Positions 51,121 through 59,917 of a stretch of 64,000 nucleotides of DNA are shown here, piece after piece. Every line of letters starts with the position of its first letter. Within the stretch, counting starts at the first letter, position 1. A program made the translations under genes and the position numbers. The notes under the pieces were generated by a model, which was not told where the DNA came from, searched no databases, and saw only the letters and a program-made list of their open reading frames with translations. The stretch lies in assembly GCA_044235425.1 (NCBI GenBank), contig JBIIHW010000010.1, positions 62,001 to 126,000 of the forward strand, in the 5' to 3' direction. The DNA is from JBJSXJ01 sp044235425 (GTDB taxonomy: Bacteria; Planctomycetota; Planctomycetia; Pirellulales; Pirellulaceae).

Positions 51121-52469
51121 GGGGAATCCTTAAGCGTGGCGTTCAGTTGGTTTTTGGCTTGTACTTTCTGCCGATAGATTTCAATCTTGTCGCGCGCGAA
51201 TTCACTGTCTTGTGACCAGGAGAGTAGCTCCCCTGCTGCCACCAGATGTTTCTGAAAGTCGGTTGTTGATTCGGGGAGCAGTTTTTTTGGTCGGCCGAAG
51301 ATCGGTAGTCTGACAAAACAGATCACGATTCCGGCCGCAATGAGATGCAACAAAATGACATTGAGTGGAAATACCTGAAAGAGTTCAAAACCATTCGCTT
51401 TAGGTTGTTCCGATTCCATTTGACGAATCTCGATACCACCCGCAGAGCTTTCCAGAAATGCTACCGATCCGGGTGGTCCGCATTGTTCGATCAGTCGAGC
51501 TGCCAGTTTACGATGCTCGTGATTCACCAGCCCCACGTTGACCAGAAACGATCCGTTCGTGACAACCAGCAACTGACTTTCCGCCGCTCTGGAGCTGGCC
51601 GAGGCGAAATTAGGTAATCCACCACACCGAGTTACCAGCGGATCGCCACGGTCGGTTGCCAACAGCACGTCGAACCGTGCGTCTGAGATCACATCCATGA
51701 CAGAGGCCTGAGCGGTATTCAGCGAGGCGCTGCCGGAGTTGCCTGGCGCCGTGGCAGTTCGACGCTGTCGAGGTGCTGGCCGAAACGCCCCAGCCCTCCA
51801 GACCGTCGTTGCCGGTCTCACCGTGGGCTTGGCTTTATGTCGGGCGAGTGCCTCTGGCGTGGGAACGTCAAAGCGAGTCAGTAGATCAATCTCGGTGGCC
51901 GCGCCATCCACTCCCTCTGCCCATGGTCCCTGTAAATGTTGCGCTCGATAGACTGGCTGGTCGGACCTGAGATTAAACCACGTCACATACTCCTCCGGTG
52001 CCAAACCGCCGCGCAGCCTTAAGTGTCGTTGAATAGATTCGTTTAACCGTCGATCAACGACACGCATATCCGCCTTGGACTGCTGCGCCCTGATGATACG
52101 CCAGTAATGACTGGCGGCATCAAAATCTCGTCCCACATAAACAACCGTCCGTCCCGGCGATTCCCGCAACCAATTCTCAAGGTACGCTCGTTCCGCCAGT
52201 GACGGTGGAAGGATGTCATCCGGGAACCAAACAAGAGTCTGAAAATTATTCAAACGTGGTGAGAGTACTTCACGCGTACTCACTTGATGTCCCGCTTGTT
52301 CGAACATCATCGCCAGCACTTTCGTCCCCGCCACGCTTTGCGGCTCGAACGTGGTCGTGGTGCGTTTTCCGTATTCATCGATCAGCGGTTGTTCAAGGCA
52401 GCCAGCGGCTGACGCCGCACATAGCAGCCACAGCGGAAGCAGCCACTGCTTAGGGTCATATCGATTCAT
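51117..52469 (-). CDS. DUF4350 domain lipoprotein
   Basis: A 450-residue protein. The N-terminus has a lipoprotein-type signal (LLPLWLLCAASAAGC), then the DUF4350 domain (TTFEPQSVAGTKVLAMMFEQAG, FPDDILPPSLAERAYLENWL, RTVVYVGRDFDAAS). A second hydrophobic stretch near residues 375-395 (VFPLNVILLHLIAAGIVICF) indicates a membrane span followed by a cytoplasmic tail, so it is probably inner-membrane anchored at both ends. DUF4350 proteins regularly accompany MoxR and DUF4129 genes. Molecular role unknown. It overlaps both neighbours by 4 bases (ATGA). Confidence 0.88.
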   Translation of the reverse strand: MNRYDPKQWLLPLWLLCAASAAGCLEQPLIDEYGKRTTTTFEPQSVAGTKVLAMMFEQAGHQVSTREVLSPRLNNFQTLVWFPDDILPPSLAERAYLENWLRESPGRTVVYVGRDFDAASHYWRIIRAQQSKADMRVVDRRLNESIQRHLRLRGGLAPEEYVTWFNLRSDQPVYRAQHLQGPWAEGVDGAATEIDLLTRFDVPTPEALARHKAKPTVRPATTVWRAGAFRPAPRQRRTATAPGNSGSASLNTAQASVMDVISDARFDVLLATDRGDPLVTRCGGLPNFASASSRAAESQLLVVTNGSFLVNVGLVNHEHRKLAARLIEQCGPPGSVAFLESSAGGIEIRQMESEQPKANGFELFQVFPLNVILLHLIAAGIVICFVRLPIFGRPKKLLPESTTDFQKHLVAAGELLSWSQDSEFARDKIEIYRQKVQAKNQLNATLKDSP

Positions 52470-53197
52470 GACCGTTTCTCCTGCTGCTGCAAGATGTGGT
52501 GAAAGCTGCTCAAGTTTTGCCAGCAGGGCTCGAATTCATCTCGACTAATGGTGTATTGGCCGAAGAAAACATCCTCGAACGTCACCATGGTTTGCTCCAG
52601 GATCCGCGCCAGCGGTGGCTGCTGTCGTACCTCCCGAAGATATTGCCGATTGGTTTTGCCCAGAGTTAGCTTGATGTACTGGTGCTCATCTAACCGGATC
52701 AGCTGGTAGCTGTAGAGGTAGATTATCGCGTTGCGATAATCACCCATTTCATACCGCCGTCGTGCTTCCTCGAGCAGATCTCCGCGGGGGACTTCAATTT
52801 CAAAGGGGAGATTCTCGATGCGGTCGATATCGGCATTGAGTGCCAGACCTTTGCTGACCTTTTTCGTCCCTTTTTTCGTCAGTCCCTTAGCGATCAGATA
52901 TGCGCGGATGATGAGGTAGACAACGAGTGCCAGCAAGGCAAACAGCAGGAGGTAACCGACAACGCGGACCAGATCACCGAAGATATCGATGAGCCACTGA
53001 GGAATGTCAAAGTTAAACCACTCGGTTCTCTCGACCGGGTAATCCTGCACCTCGTCACGCCCTAATCGAATCGGCTTCAGTTCATCTTTGGCCGGGTCGT
53101 ACCAGGGCATAAGTTTCATGGATTGCAGCGCTTCCCGCCCGCCTTCCACAGCTTTCTCTGAGTATTTTTCGGTAGCTATCCACGCGACGAGTGTCAT
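52466..53197 (-). CDS. DUF4129 domain membrane protein
   Basis: A 243-residue protein with one clear membrane segment (VVGYLLLFALLALVVYLII, near 87-105). The C-terminal 120 residues contain the DUF4129 pattern (EARRRYEMGDYRNAIIYLYS, RLDEHQYIKLTLGKTNRQYL, FEDVFFGQYTISRDEF). In other phyla this domain is found at the end of transglutaminase-type membrane proteins and beside MoxR genes. The N-terminal part (CYP-less, about 80 residues) looks extracytoplasmic. It overlaps the next gene by 4 bases. Confidence 0.85.
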   Translation of the reverse strand: MTLVAWIATEKYSEKAVEGGREALQSMKLMPWYDPAKDELKPIRLGRDEVQDYPVERTEWFNFDIPQWLIDIFGDLVRVVGYLLLFALLALVVYLIIRAYLIAKGLTKKGTKKVSKGLALNADIDRIENLPFEIEVPRGDLLEEARRRYEMGDYRNAIIYLYSYQLIRLDEHQYIKLTLGKTNRQYLREVRQQPPLARILEQTMVTFEDVFFGQYTISRDEFEPCWQNLSSFHHILQQQEKRS

Positions 53198-54099
53198 GGT
53201 GTAGACCCCGTCATCCGCTGAATTATTCGATTCGCCTCACTCCGCAGCCGCAAATCAATTTCCCAGCCTTCATCGCGAATCCGCACATCCAGATAATTCA
53301 GAAAGCGCATTACCATCGAGAACGCCGCGGCCAGCCAGACCGAAGCGGGAAACGCGACGTTGACGAGTGTCGGGCTCCAGCGCCAGTTACTGAGGAACAC
53401 TCCATTGAGGAACAGGGCACCGTGCGCGATTGAACCGGCTAGTAGTATCGAGATCATGGCTGATCCCAGGGAGCGGGAGAAGGTGTTGGAGTGTCCGAAC
53501 CGGTGAAACATCTGATTGCGCTTGCCCACTGTTACCTGGTTGGTTTTCTTTCCTCGCAGCGGATGTCGCTCCAGCAGTACAATCTCCGGCAGATACGGCC
53601 GCATGGTCCGCAGCAGAAACTGTAACCCGCACCACATCAGGAAAAAAAACTCGCCCACTGAATAGTCTGCATCGGACTCTGCGTTCCAGAGTAGCAGAAT
53701 TGCGATCAGAGGCCCGCGCCAGATTACCAGCTCCAGGATCACAGGCTTAAGCACCGCTGGCAGTTCCCGCCACGCTCTCCGCACCGATGGGTGCTCATGA
53801 AACACATACTGTCCCAGGTACAATGTGGGGACCACTGATACCAGCGGCACCTCGAGGAAGATCAGCAGGGACATGTTTATGACATATCGAACCGGTATGA
53901 AATCGCTTTCATAGTGATAATATTCCCAGCTCGCCATCCAGCCGATCAAAACATGATTGAAGGCCGCCATGACGACTGTGAAGGGCAGCATGGCCAAAAG
54001 GATTCGGCCACCACTGCGACGCATGATGAGTAGTGACAGGTCAATGATTTCCGCCAACGTGCGCTCGCGAATCTCAATTCGAGTTCGATCAAAGTGCAT
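53194..54099 (-). CDS. Multi-pass membrane protein of the MoxR cluster
   Basis: A 301-residue integral membrane protein with about six hydrophobic segments (ILLAMLPFTVVMAAFNHVLI, YVINMSLLIFLEVPLVSVVP, GPLIAILLLW, FFLMWCGLQFLL, MISILLAGSIAHGALFLNG, FPASVWLAAAFSMVMRF). The C-terminus has a conserved-looking cytoplasmic segment (NYLDVRIRDEGWEIDLRLRS) that I recall from planctomycete MoxR-operon proteins. No enzymatic domain was recognised. Its start lies inside the SpoIIM gene (11-base overlap) and its end overlaps the DUF4129 gene by 4 bases, so it is an integral part of the operon. Confidence 0.8.
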   Translation of the reverse strand: MHFDRTRIEIRERTLAEIIDLSLLIMRRSGGRILLAMLPFTVVMAAFNHVLIGWMASWEYYHYESDFIPVRYVINMSLLIFLEVPLVSVVPTLYLGQYVFHEHPSVRRAWRELPAVLKPVILELVIWRGPLIAILLLWNAESDADYSVGEFFFLMWCGLQFLLRTMRPYLPEIVLLERHPLRGKKTNQVTVGKRNQMFHRFGHSNTFSRSLGSAMISILLAGSIAHGALFLNGVFLSNWRWSPTLVNVAFPASVWLAAAFSMVMRFLNYLDVRIRDEGWEIDLRLRSEANRIIQRMTGSTP

Positions 54100-55072
54100 G
54101 CTTTTTACCTCGTGGAAAACCTAATCCGACGAAATAGAAAAGCAGCAAGAGGCTGTCGAATACACCGACAGCAGCTTTGACCGCATACGGCAATGCCGAA
54201 GGCGATATAAAGGCTTCGGTGAGTGCGGCGAGGAAAAACAGAATCATGGAGGCGCCCATGATCGGCATGGCATCCTTGGCCGTAATACGTAACGAGTCCG
54301 AGCGAGCCCAGCCACGAGTGGAAATTAAGGAAACTCCCAGGCGCAGACCGGCGCCAGCGGCCAAGACGATTGCGGTGAGTTCAAAGGGGCCATGGGCGAT
54401 GACAAATTCAAAGAAATTATCACCTTGCTTGACAGAGTCACGAGCCATATAGCCAAAGGAGGCGCCTAAAGCGGCAGCATTGTACAGCGTCAAATAGATA
54501 CCCGGTACAATCGCCAGTCCACCGGCAAAGCATTTTAATCCGATCCCAGTATTATGTGATATGTAATATGCTGCCATCAGCATATTCATATTCATGGAAC
54601 GCCCACGCGGTGGCTCTGAGAAACTACTTTTCAATTGATTCATCATCTGCTCGCCAATCATCGCCTCCGCGTAACCAGGGAAAAAACTTTCGGAGTTGGC
54701 GAGCAAGGCCGAGAGAATGAAGATGCCCCAAAAAATGACGAACGCCAGTTGTACGCAGCGATCGGAAAAAATGTATTGAGGAGCATCGAATAGTAAAACG
54801 TGTTTCCAGCGATTCAGTGCAAACGGCTCGCTACGATAGAGCTGATTGTGTGCTCGACCAACGAGTCGATGCAGGAACTGCACCGTGTTGGGAGGCAGTT
54901 GGTAGGCATCCGCCAGCGCTAGGTCAGCACAGGCGGCGCGGTAAAGGTCCGAAAAGCGAGTGGCCAGACCGGGATCGATCCGCCGCCCGCGTCGACCTTG
55001 CAAGATGACACAGAGGCGATCGAGTTCTTCCCAGGAAGTACGCCGTTGAGCGAGTAGATCGACTACTTTCAT
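54089..55072 (-). CDS. SpoIIM-domain membrane protein
   Basis: A 327-residue integral membrane protein with the stage II sporulation protein M domain, a family that is widespread in non-sporulating bacteria next to RDD and MoxR genes. The N-terminal cytoplasmic helix bundle (LLAQRRTSWEELDRLCVILQ, RFSDLYRAACADLALADAY) is followed by about five membrane segments (AFVIFWGIFILSALLANSES, GLKCFAGGLAIVPGIYLTLY, FELTAIVLAAGAGLRLGVSL, IMGASMILFFLAALTEAFI). The family resembles membrane components that act on the envelope, but its activity is unproven. ATGA overlap with the RDD gene upstream. Confidence 0.92.
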   Translation of the reverse strand: MKVVDLLAQRRTSWEELDRLCVILQGRRGRRIDPGLATRFSDLYRAACADLALADAYQLPPNTVQFLHRLVGRAHNQLYRSEPFALNRWKHVLLFDAPQYIFSDRCVQLAFVIFWGIFILSALLANSESFFPGYAEAMIGEQMMNQLKSSFSEPPRGRSMNMNMLMAAYYISHNTGIGLKCFAGGLAIVPGIYLTLYNAAALGASFGYMARDSVKQGDNFFEFVIAHGPFELTAIVLAAGAGLRLGVSLISTRGWARSDSLRITAKDAMPIMGASMILFFLAALTEAFISPSALPYAVKAAVGVFDSLLLLFYFVGLGFPRGKKHAL

Positions 55073-55971
55073 AGCGGAGACTTCCCCTCAGAATCCTGCG
55101 ATTGTCGGGCTTGATCGGCCACAAACGCTCGATAGTACATCGCGCAAAGCAGCAGATCACAACTGGTATCGGGCAGTAAATTAAATCGCTGGATGTATGG
55201 CTTACCTAACTTGGACGCCAACTCTTGACGACGCTCGGGCTGCAAATTCAGGCGTCGTTCCGCATACAGAGACAGTGTCTTCGCCAGCGACCGATGGACG
55301 ATGAAATCGGCCGGCAATAGCGTCGCCAACTTCGGCACTCGTTCATCTTCCAGTTTGGCAATTCCTGCCAGCCAATAGCGTTCTTCCAGCACTACCATTG
55401 TGCCGCAGACCAGATCTCCGATGCGCTGAAAGCGGCGGGTGAGCAGCATGGAGATGATGCCAAAAAGAAGCGTGGGAATGACGTAGAGCGGCGGCAGTGG
55501 ATCATTCAAGCCAAACAGTGGACCGAACATTTCGATCGATAGAAACGGGAACAGATCGACATACCGGAGTACATTGCGCAAGACGGCTTGTAACCCATTG
55601 ATCGGTCGCCCATCGATCGTAACCACTCGCAGACCGAACACTCGCTTACCCGGTGTCTGTCCGTTCCAGTAGGATTCAAAAAAACCGCCGTAAAACCAAT
55701 CCAGGAGGAACCACAGTACAATGGCAAAAGTAAATGAAAAAGCAGCAAAGATATCGACGAACCAGCGTAAAAAAGGCAGATATACGGACAGAAATGCAAA
55801 TAATACGATCAAAAGCATAGCCGCCATGTAGACCACGAACACGATGCCTGTGCGGAAGAGATAATCCAGCAGCAGCGCCAGCAGTCGATTCAGCGGACCA
55901 GCCACTCGGTAGTCGAATGCAATATTCTCCGGCGTGACAATCTGAATCGTAGTATCGAGCGCTCGCTCCAT
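55069..55971 (-). CDS. RDD family membrane protein
   Basis: A 300-residue membrane protein with an RDD domain near its N-terminus (NIAFDYRVAGPLNRLLALLL), followed by several hydrophobic segments (VFVVYMAAMLLIVLFAFLSV, FAAFSFTFAIVLWFLLDWF, LPPLYVIPTLLFGIISMLLT) and a cytoplasmic C-terminal region with conserved arginines (LYAERRLNLQPERRQEL). Some RDD proteins are thought to transport small molecules or ions; the role here is unknown. The start is taken as the ATG at 55971; the frame remains open upstream to 56220, but that part lacks membrane character and a ribosome site. First gene of the eight-gene operon. Confidence 0.88.
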   Translation of the reverse strand: MERALDTTIQIVTPENIAFDYRVAGPLNRLLALLLDYLFRTGIVFVVYMAAMLLIVLFAFLSVYLPFLRWFVDIFAAFSFTFAIVLWFLLDWFYGGFFESYWNGQTPGKRVFGLRVVTIDGRPINGLQAVLRNVLRYVDLFPFLSIEMFGPLFGLNDPLPPLYVIPTLLFGIISMLLTRRFQRIGDLVCGTMVVLEERYWLAGIAKLEDERVPKLATLLPADFIVHRSLAKTLSLYAERRLNLQPERRQELASKLGKPYIQRFNLLPDTSCDLLLCAMYYRAFVADQARQSQDSEGKSPL

Positions 55972-56434
55972 AACAACCCACTTGCCGCGGTCTTGCCAAC
56001 CGCCATCCCAACAGGTGCTGAATCGCGAAGTTTTGATCTCAATCGGAATTATCAGCCGGCTTCGGACAAGAAACAAGCTAGCGCGATGAGGTAAAAAAGT
56101 CGGGAGCACTTTCTCCCCTGCGGGCTTCAGGTGGTTCCTAAGCTGAAACTGAGGACAAGAGTCGTTGCGAGTTTGGAAGCCAATACGAAGCCAGAGCGTT
56201 TCGGCCCCAAGGGCCAGCAAGCTGACAGCTCCTGGCGTTGCCAGGGGCTGACTTGTTGTCGCCCGCGCCCGGAGCTCTGAGGAGGCCTGTCGAACCCTAA
56301 GGGGAGAATGACCTCATGCGCGTCGACGCCTGGAACCGATGATGCTTTCCCGACAAGGCTTGTCGTCGCTAGGCGCCGACCGCTAAAACGGTGTTTGCAA
56401 ACCGGGAAGAAACAGACATCAGGAGAGCAGCATC
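55972..56434. other. 463-bp divergent intergenic region with hairpins
   Basis: Lies between the RDD operon (minus) and an SDR gene (plus) and should hold promoters for both; none is clear. The only structure noticed is a pair of hairpins at 56203-56250. Confidence 0.5.
56203..56250. repeat. paired hairpins resembling a REP-like unit
   Basis: GGCCC-CAA-GGGCC (56203-56215) is followed by an 11-bp stem formed by CAGCTCCTGGC and GCCAGGGGCTG around GTT (56226-56250). The GGC-GTT-GCC core and the order of the two hairpins match the palindromic units around the transposase at 46 kb, while the outer arms differ. Confidence 0.5.
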
Positions 56435-57166
56435 ATGCGGCTGGTTGGGAAAACAGCATTGGTTACGGGTGGTGGTACAGGCATCGGCTGGGGCATTGCC
56501 CGCACGCTGGCCGAGGAGGGTTGTCGAGTGGCGATTGCGGGACGACGCGAGCAGCCACTGCGGGAAGCAGCCGAGTCCTGGACCGGCGCCACTCCCATCG
56601 AGGTCCATTCGGTTAACGTGGCTGATCGAGACAGCTGCCGAGCCCTCTTCGCCTGGGCAACTCAAGTTCTCGGAAACCTCGATATCCTGGTCAACTCCGC
56701 CGGCACCAACATCAAGAAGCGGTCGCTGGGTGAAATGGATCCGGCTGATTGGGACGAGGTGATGGCGATCAATGCCACTGGTGTCTACAACTGCATGTAC
56801 TACGCCCTTCCCGGTATGCGTGCTCGAAAGGATGGGCTCATCGTTAACATTTCGTCGATCAGTGGTAAGCGGGCTGCACCGCTGGGCGGCGTGGCCTACG
56901 ACGCGTCTAAATTCGCCGTCACGGCACTCACCACTGCCGCTTGGAACGAAGAAGGTCCCAACGGGATCCGTATCACCAACATCTTCCCCGGCGAAGTCGA
57001 CACTCCCATCTTGGAGAAACGCCCTCAACCGGTGAGCGAAGAGCGCCGCGCGCGCATGTTGTTGCCGAAAGATGTCGGTGACATGGTCGTGGCGGTCGCA
57101 CTACTCCCGAAACGTGCGCATGTCCCGGAACTGATCATTAAGCCGAGTGCGGCGGATTACGTTTAG
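56435..57166 (+). CDS. Short-chain dehydrogenase/reductase
   Basis: Cytoplasmic NAD(P)-dependent oxidoreductase of the classical SDR family, 243 residues. The cofactor motif is GGGTGIGWGIA (near 12-22). The active site has Ser in NISSISGK, Tyr and Lys in AYDASKFAV, and the structural NSAG motif is present. An arginine-rich segment after the second strand (GRREQP) suggests NADP preference, as an inference only. The substrate cannot be assigned. GGAG precedes the ATG by 9 bases. It is followed after about 90 bases by the DUF1549/DUF1553 gene, and cotranscription is possible. Confidence 0.93.
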   Translation: MRLVGKTALVTGGGTGIGWGIARTLAEEGCRVAIAGRREQPLREAAESWTGATPIEVHSVNVADRDSCRALFAWATQVLGNLDILVNSAGTNIKKRSLGEMDPADWDEVMAINATGVYNCMYYALPGMRARKDGLIVNISSISGKRAAPLGGVAYDASKFAVTALTTAAWNEEGPNGIRITNIFPGEVDTPILEKRPQPVSEERRARMLLPKDVGDMVVAVALLPKRAHVPELIIKPSAADYV

Positions 57167-57255
57167 GGAGCCACACAGCTCGCTTTGCCCTTACTGCCTT
57201 GCTGCTTCCTGCCTGTCCCCACCATCGATCTCTCCCTCCGTTTGGCGAACACTCC

Positions 57256-59874
57256 ATGAACTCACGTTTCCTCAAGACTCGTGTCAGCCCACTTCACCGT
57301 TTCGTCACGTGCAGTGCAGCGAACCTGCTGCTGGTTAGCTGCAGCTTGCTGATTGGTTCGCCAGCCAGCAGTTCAGTAACTGCCGCTGCCGCCGAACCGG
57401 AGCGGATCGACTTTGCCCACGATGTCGCTCCACTCCTCAGCAAACATTGTGGCCAATGCCACACGGGTGAGAAGCAGCAGGGCGGTTTCTCGATGAATAC
57501 GCGCGCGTCGCTGCTCAAGGGCGGCGAATCGGGAGCGGCCGTCGTGTCCGGCAAAAGTGCCGCCAGTGGGTTGATTGCGCGCGTCGTGTCGATGGATAGT
57601 GAATTGCGTATGCCTCCCGAAGGACCGCGATTGTCCGACAAACAAGTGCAAACTCTCAAACGCTGGATTGACGAGGGCGCCGCTTGGGAAGAGGGTTTTA
57701 CATTTGAAAAGAGCGGCTATGAACCGCCACTGAAACTGCAGCGTCCGACGTTGCCTCCACCGCTTGCTGGTCGCGATCATCCGATCGATCGACTGCTCGA
57801 TCATTACGTCGCCCGAAACTCGGGGAAACGTGTTGAACGTCTGGCAGATGGAGCCTTCGTGCGGCGCGCGTCGCTCGATATCGTCGGACTATTGCCCACT
57901 GCGGGTCGAGTGCGTGAGTTTGCGGCCAGCCAGGATGGAGACAAACATCGCCAATACGTCGAGGAACTGCTCGACGATCACACCGCTTACGCAGAACATT
58001 GGCTCTCTTTTTGGAATGACTTGCTGCGCAACGATTACACCGGCACAGGTTTTATCACGGGTGGCCGTAAACAAATCACCAGTTGGCTGTATCGCTCTTT
58101 ATTGGAGAACAAACCCTATGATCAATTTGTTCGGGAATTGATCGCACCTACCAGTGATTCGGAAGGTTTCATTCAAGGGATTCGTTGGCGCGGGAATGTC
58201 AGTGCGAGTCAGACTCCCGAAGTGCAGTTTGCGCAAAGTATCTGTCAGTCTTTCCTCGGCATCAATATGAAATGTGCGTCTTGCCATGACAGCTTTATTG
58301 ATCGCTGGAAGTTAGATGAAGCGTATGGACTCGCGGCGATCGTCTCCGATAAACCGCTCGAAATATTCCGTTGTGACAAACCAACGGGACGACAGGCAAC
58401 TGCCGCCTGGATCTTTCCCGAACTCGGGTCGATTGATGCTCGCGCCCCGCGTCCCGCGCGGCTCCAACAACTCGCCGCGCTCATGACACATACCGATAAC
58501 GGTCGGTTCTCGCGCACGATCGTCAATCGCTTGTGGCATCGCCTGATGGGCCGCGGAATTGTTCATCCGACCGACGCGATGCACACCGCGCCATGGTATC
58601 CCGAACTGCTCGAATTCCTCGCGATTGATCTGGTCGATCATCAATTCGACCTTAAACAGACCATCGCTCTCATCTGCACCTCGCAGGCATATCAGTCGCG
58701 ATCCCTGCCACTCGATCATTCCAGCGAAGACAAAGACTATGTCTACGCGGGTCCAGTGGCGAAGCGTATGACTGCCGAACAATTCATGGATGCGGTTTGG
58801 CAAATTACCGGCTCCGCACCCACTAAGTTTGATGCTCCCATTACGCGTGGCAGCAGCGCCGCTCCACCACGACGCGCCACCGGACCGCGTGGTCAATCGA
58901 CCAAATCGGGGCGTGGTGACAACACCGAGCCGAAACCAAGCGCTCAGCCAACTCCAATTAAGAATCCAAGTTGGATCTGGTCGTACGCAGAGGCCTCCAG
59001 CAAGTCACCGGGCCGCGAAAGTATCACTTTGCGACGTCGCTTCACCATCGATCAAGCGCCCACGACTGCCGAAGCCGTGATCACCTGCGATAATTCCTAT
59101 ACTCTGTGGGTGAATGGCAAAAAACTGGCAGGCGATAACGACTGGAATTCTGTCGAACTGGTTGATTTAAAAAGCAGCCTGCGTGCCGGTGCAAATGAAA
59201 TCGTGATCCTGGCCATCAATGGTGGTGAAGGCCTCAACCCCGCCGGACTCATTTTTGCCGCTCGCTGGAACACCCCAACCGGCGACAAAGCGACTTCCCA
59301 AAGTTTAGTCAGTGACGTCGATTGGGAGTGGACGGCGACACCACCGAACGATCAAGGTGTGCTTCCTGCAGATGCCCAATGGCAAGCGGCAGTGGCAGTT
59401 GAAAACCAAAAGGTGTGGGGGGAATCCGTCCAGCCTGACGGACTCGCTCGACATTTTCAGCAAGCTCTGTCCACCAACCGCATGGTACGAGCGTCACTCG
59501 TCAAACTCGACGCGCTCATGCGTACCCTAGGACGCCCAAATCGAGATCAGATCGTGACGATGCGACCGGCGGAGTTGACGACCTTGGAAGCCATCGATTT
59601 GGCTAACGCTCAGTCGCTTGCCGACTTGCTGGCTCAAGGTGCTGCCCGCTGGCAACAATCGGGTCCGCCCCGACTAGGTGATTCCGCGGCGCCCGCCACC
59701 GATGCGACCCAAGCGATCATCGATTACCTCTATGAACATGGGCTGGCGCGTCGCCCAACCGCCGCCGAGACCGCTCAGCTGCGCGAAATGTTGGGGGATA
59801 AACCATCTGCGGCCGCCATCGAAGATGCGATGTGGGCGGTCTTCATGTTGCCGGAATTTCAATTAGTTCGATAA
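57256..59874 (+). CDS. Planctomycete cytochrome with DUF1549 and DUF1553 domains
   Basis: An 872-residue exported protein. After the signal peptide comes a PSCyt1 cytochrome-c-like domain with CGQCH (residues 65-69) and a typical RMPPEGPRLSDKQV segment, then a DUF1549 (PSCyt2) domain starting at HPIDRLLDHYV that also contains CASCH, then the DUF1553 (PSD1) region (TDNGRFSRTIVNRLWHRLMGRGIV). Between the DUF1553 parts, near residues 570-690, lies an inserted beta-sandwich resembling a carbohydrate-binding module (ITCDNSYTLWVNGKKLAGDN). The family is found almost only in planctomycetes and close relatives, with unknown function, and nearly always precedes a DUF1501 gene, as here. ATG 57256 was chosen to give a normal signal peptide. 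Confidence 0.92.
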   Translation: MNSRFLKTRVSPLHRFVTCSAANLLLVSCSLLIGSPASSSVTAAAAEPERIDFAHDVAPLLSKHCGQCHTGEKQQGGFSMNTRASLLKGGESGAAVVSGKSAASGLIARVVSMDSELRMPPEGPRLSDKQVQTLKRWIDEGAAWEEGFTFEKSGYEPPLKLQRPTLPPPLAGRDHPIDRLLDHYVARNSGKRVERLADGAFVRRASLDIVGLLPTAGRVREFAASQDGDKHRQYVEELLDDHTAYAEHWLSFWNDLLRNDYTGTGFITGGRKQITSWLYRSLLENKPYDQFVRELIAPTSDSEGFIQGIRWRGNVSASQTPEVQFAQSICQSFLGINMKCASCHDSFIDRWKLDEAYGLAAIVSDKPLEIFRCDKPTGRQATAAWIFPELGSIDARAPRPARLQQLAALMTHTDNGRFSRTIVNRLWHRLMGRGIVHPTDAMHTAPWYPELLEFLAIDLVDHQFDLKQTIALICTSQAYQSRSLPLDHSSEDKDYVYAGPVAKRMTAEQFMDAVWQITGSAPTKFDAPITRGSSAAPPRRATGPRGQSTKSGRGDNTEPKPSAQPTPIKNPSWIWSYAEASSKSPGRESITLRRRFTIDQAPTTAEAVITCDNSYTLWVNGKKLAGDNDWNSVELVDLKSSLRAGANEIVILAINGGEGLNPAGLIFAARWNTPTGDKATSQSLVSDVDWEWTATPPNDQGVLPADAQWQAAVAVENQKVWGESVQPDGLARHFQQALSTNRMVRASLVKLDALMRTLGRPNRDQIVTMRPAELTTLEAIDLANAQSLADLLAQGAARWQQSGPPRLGDSAAPATDATQAIIDYLYEHGLARRPTAAETAQLREMLGDKPSAAAIEDAMWAVFMLPEFQLVR

Positions 59875-59917
59875 CGTTGGCCAGTGATCAAAACGATTGT
59901 CAACGAGGAGTTTACCC

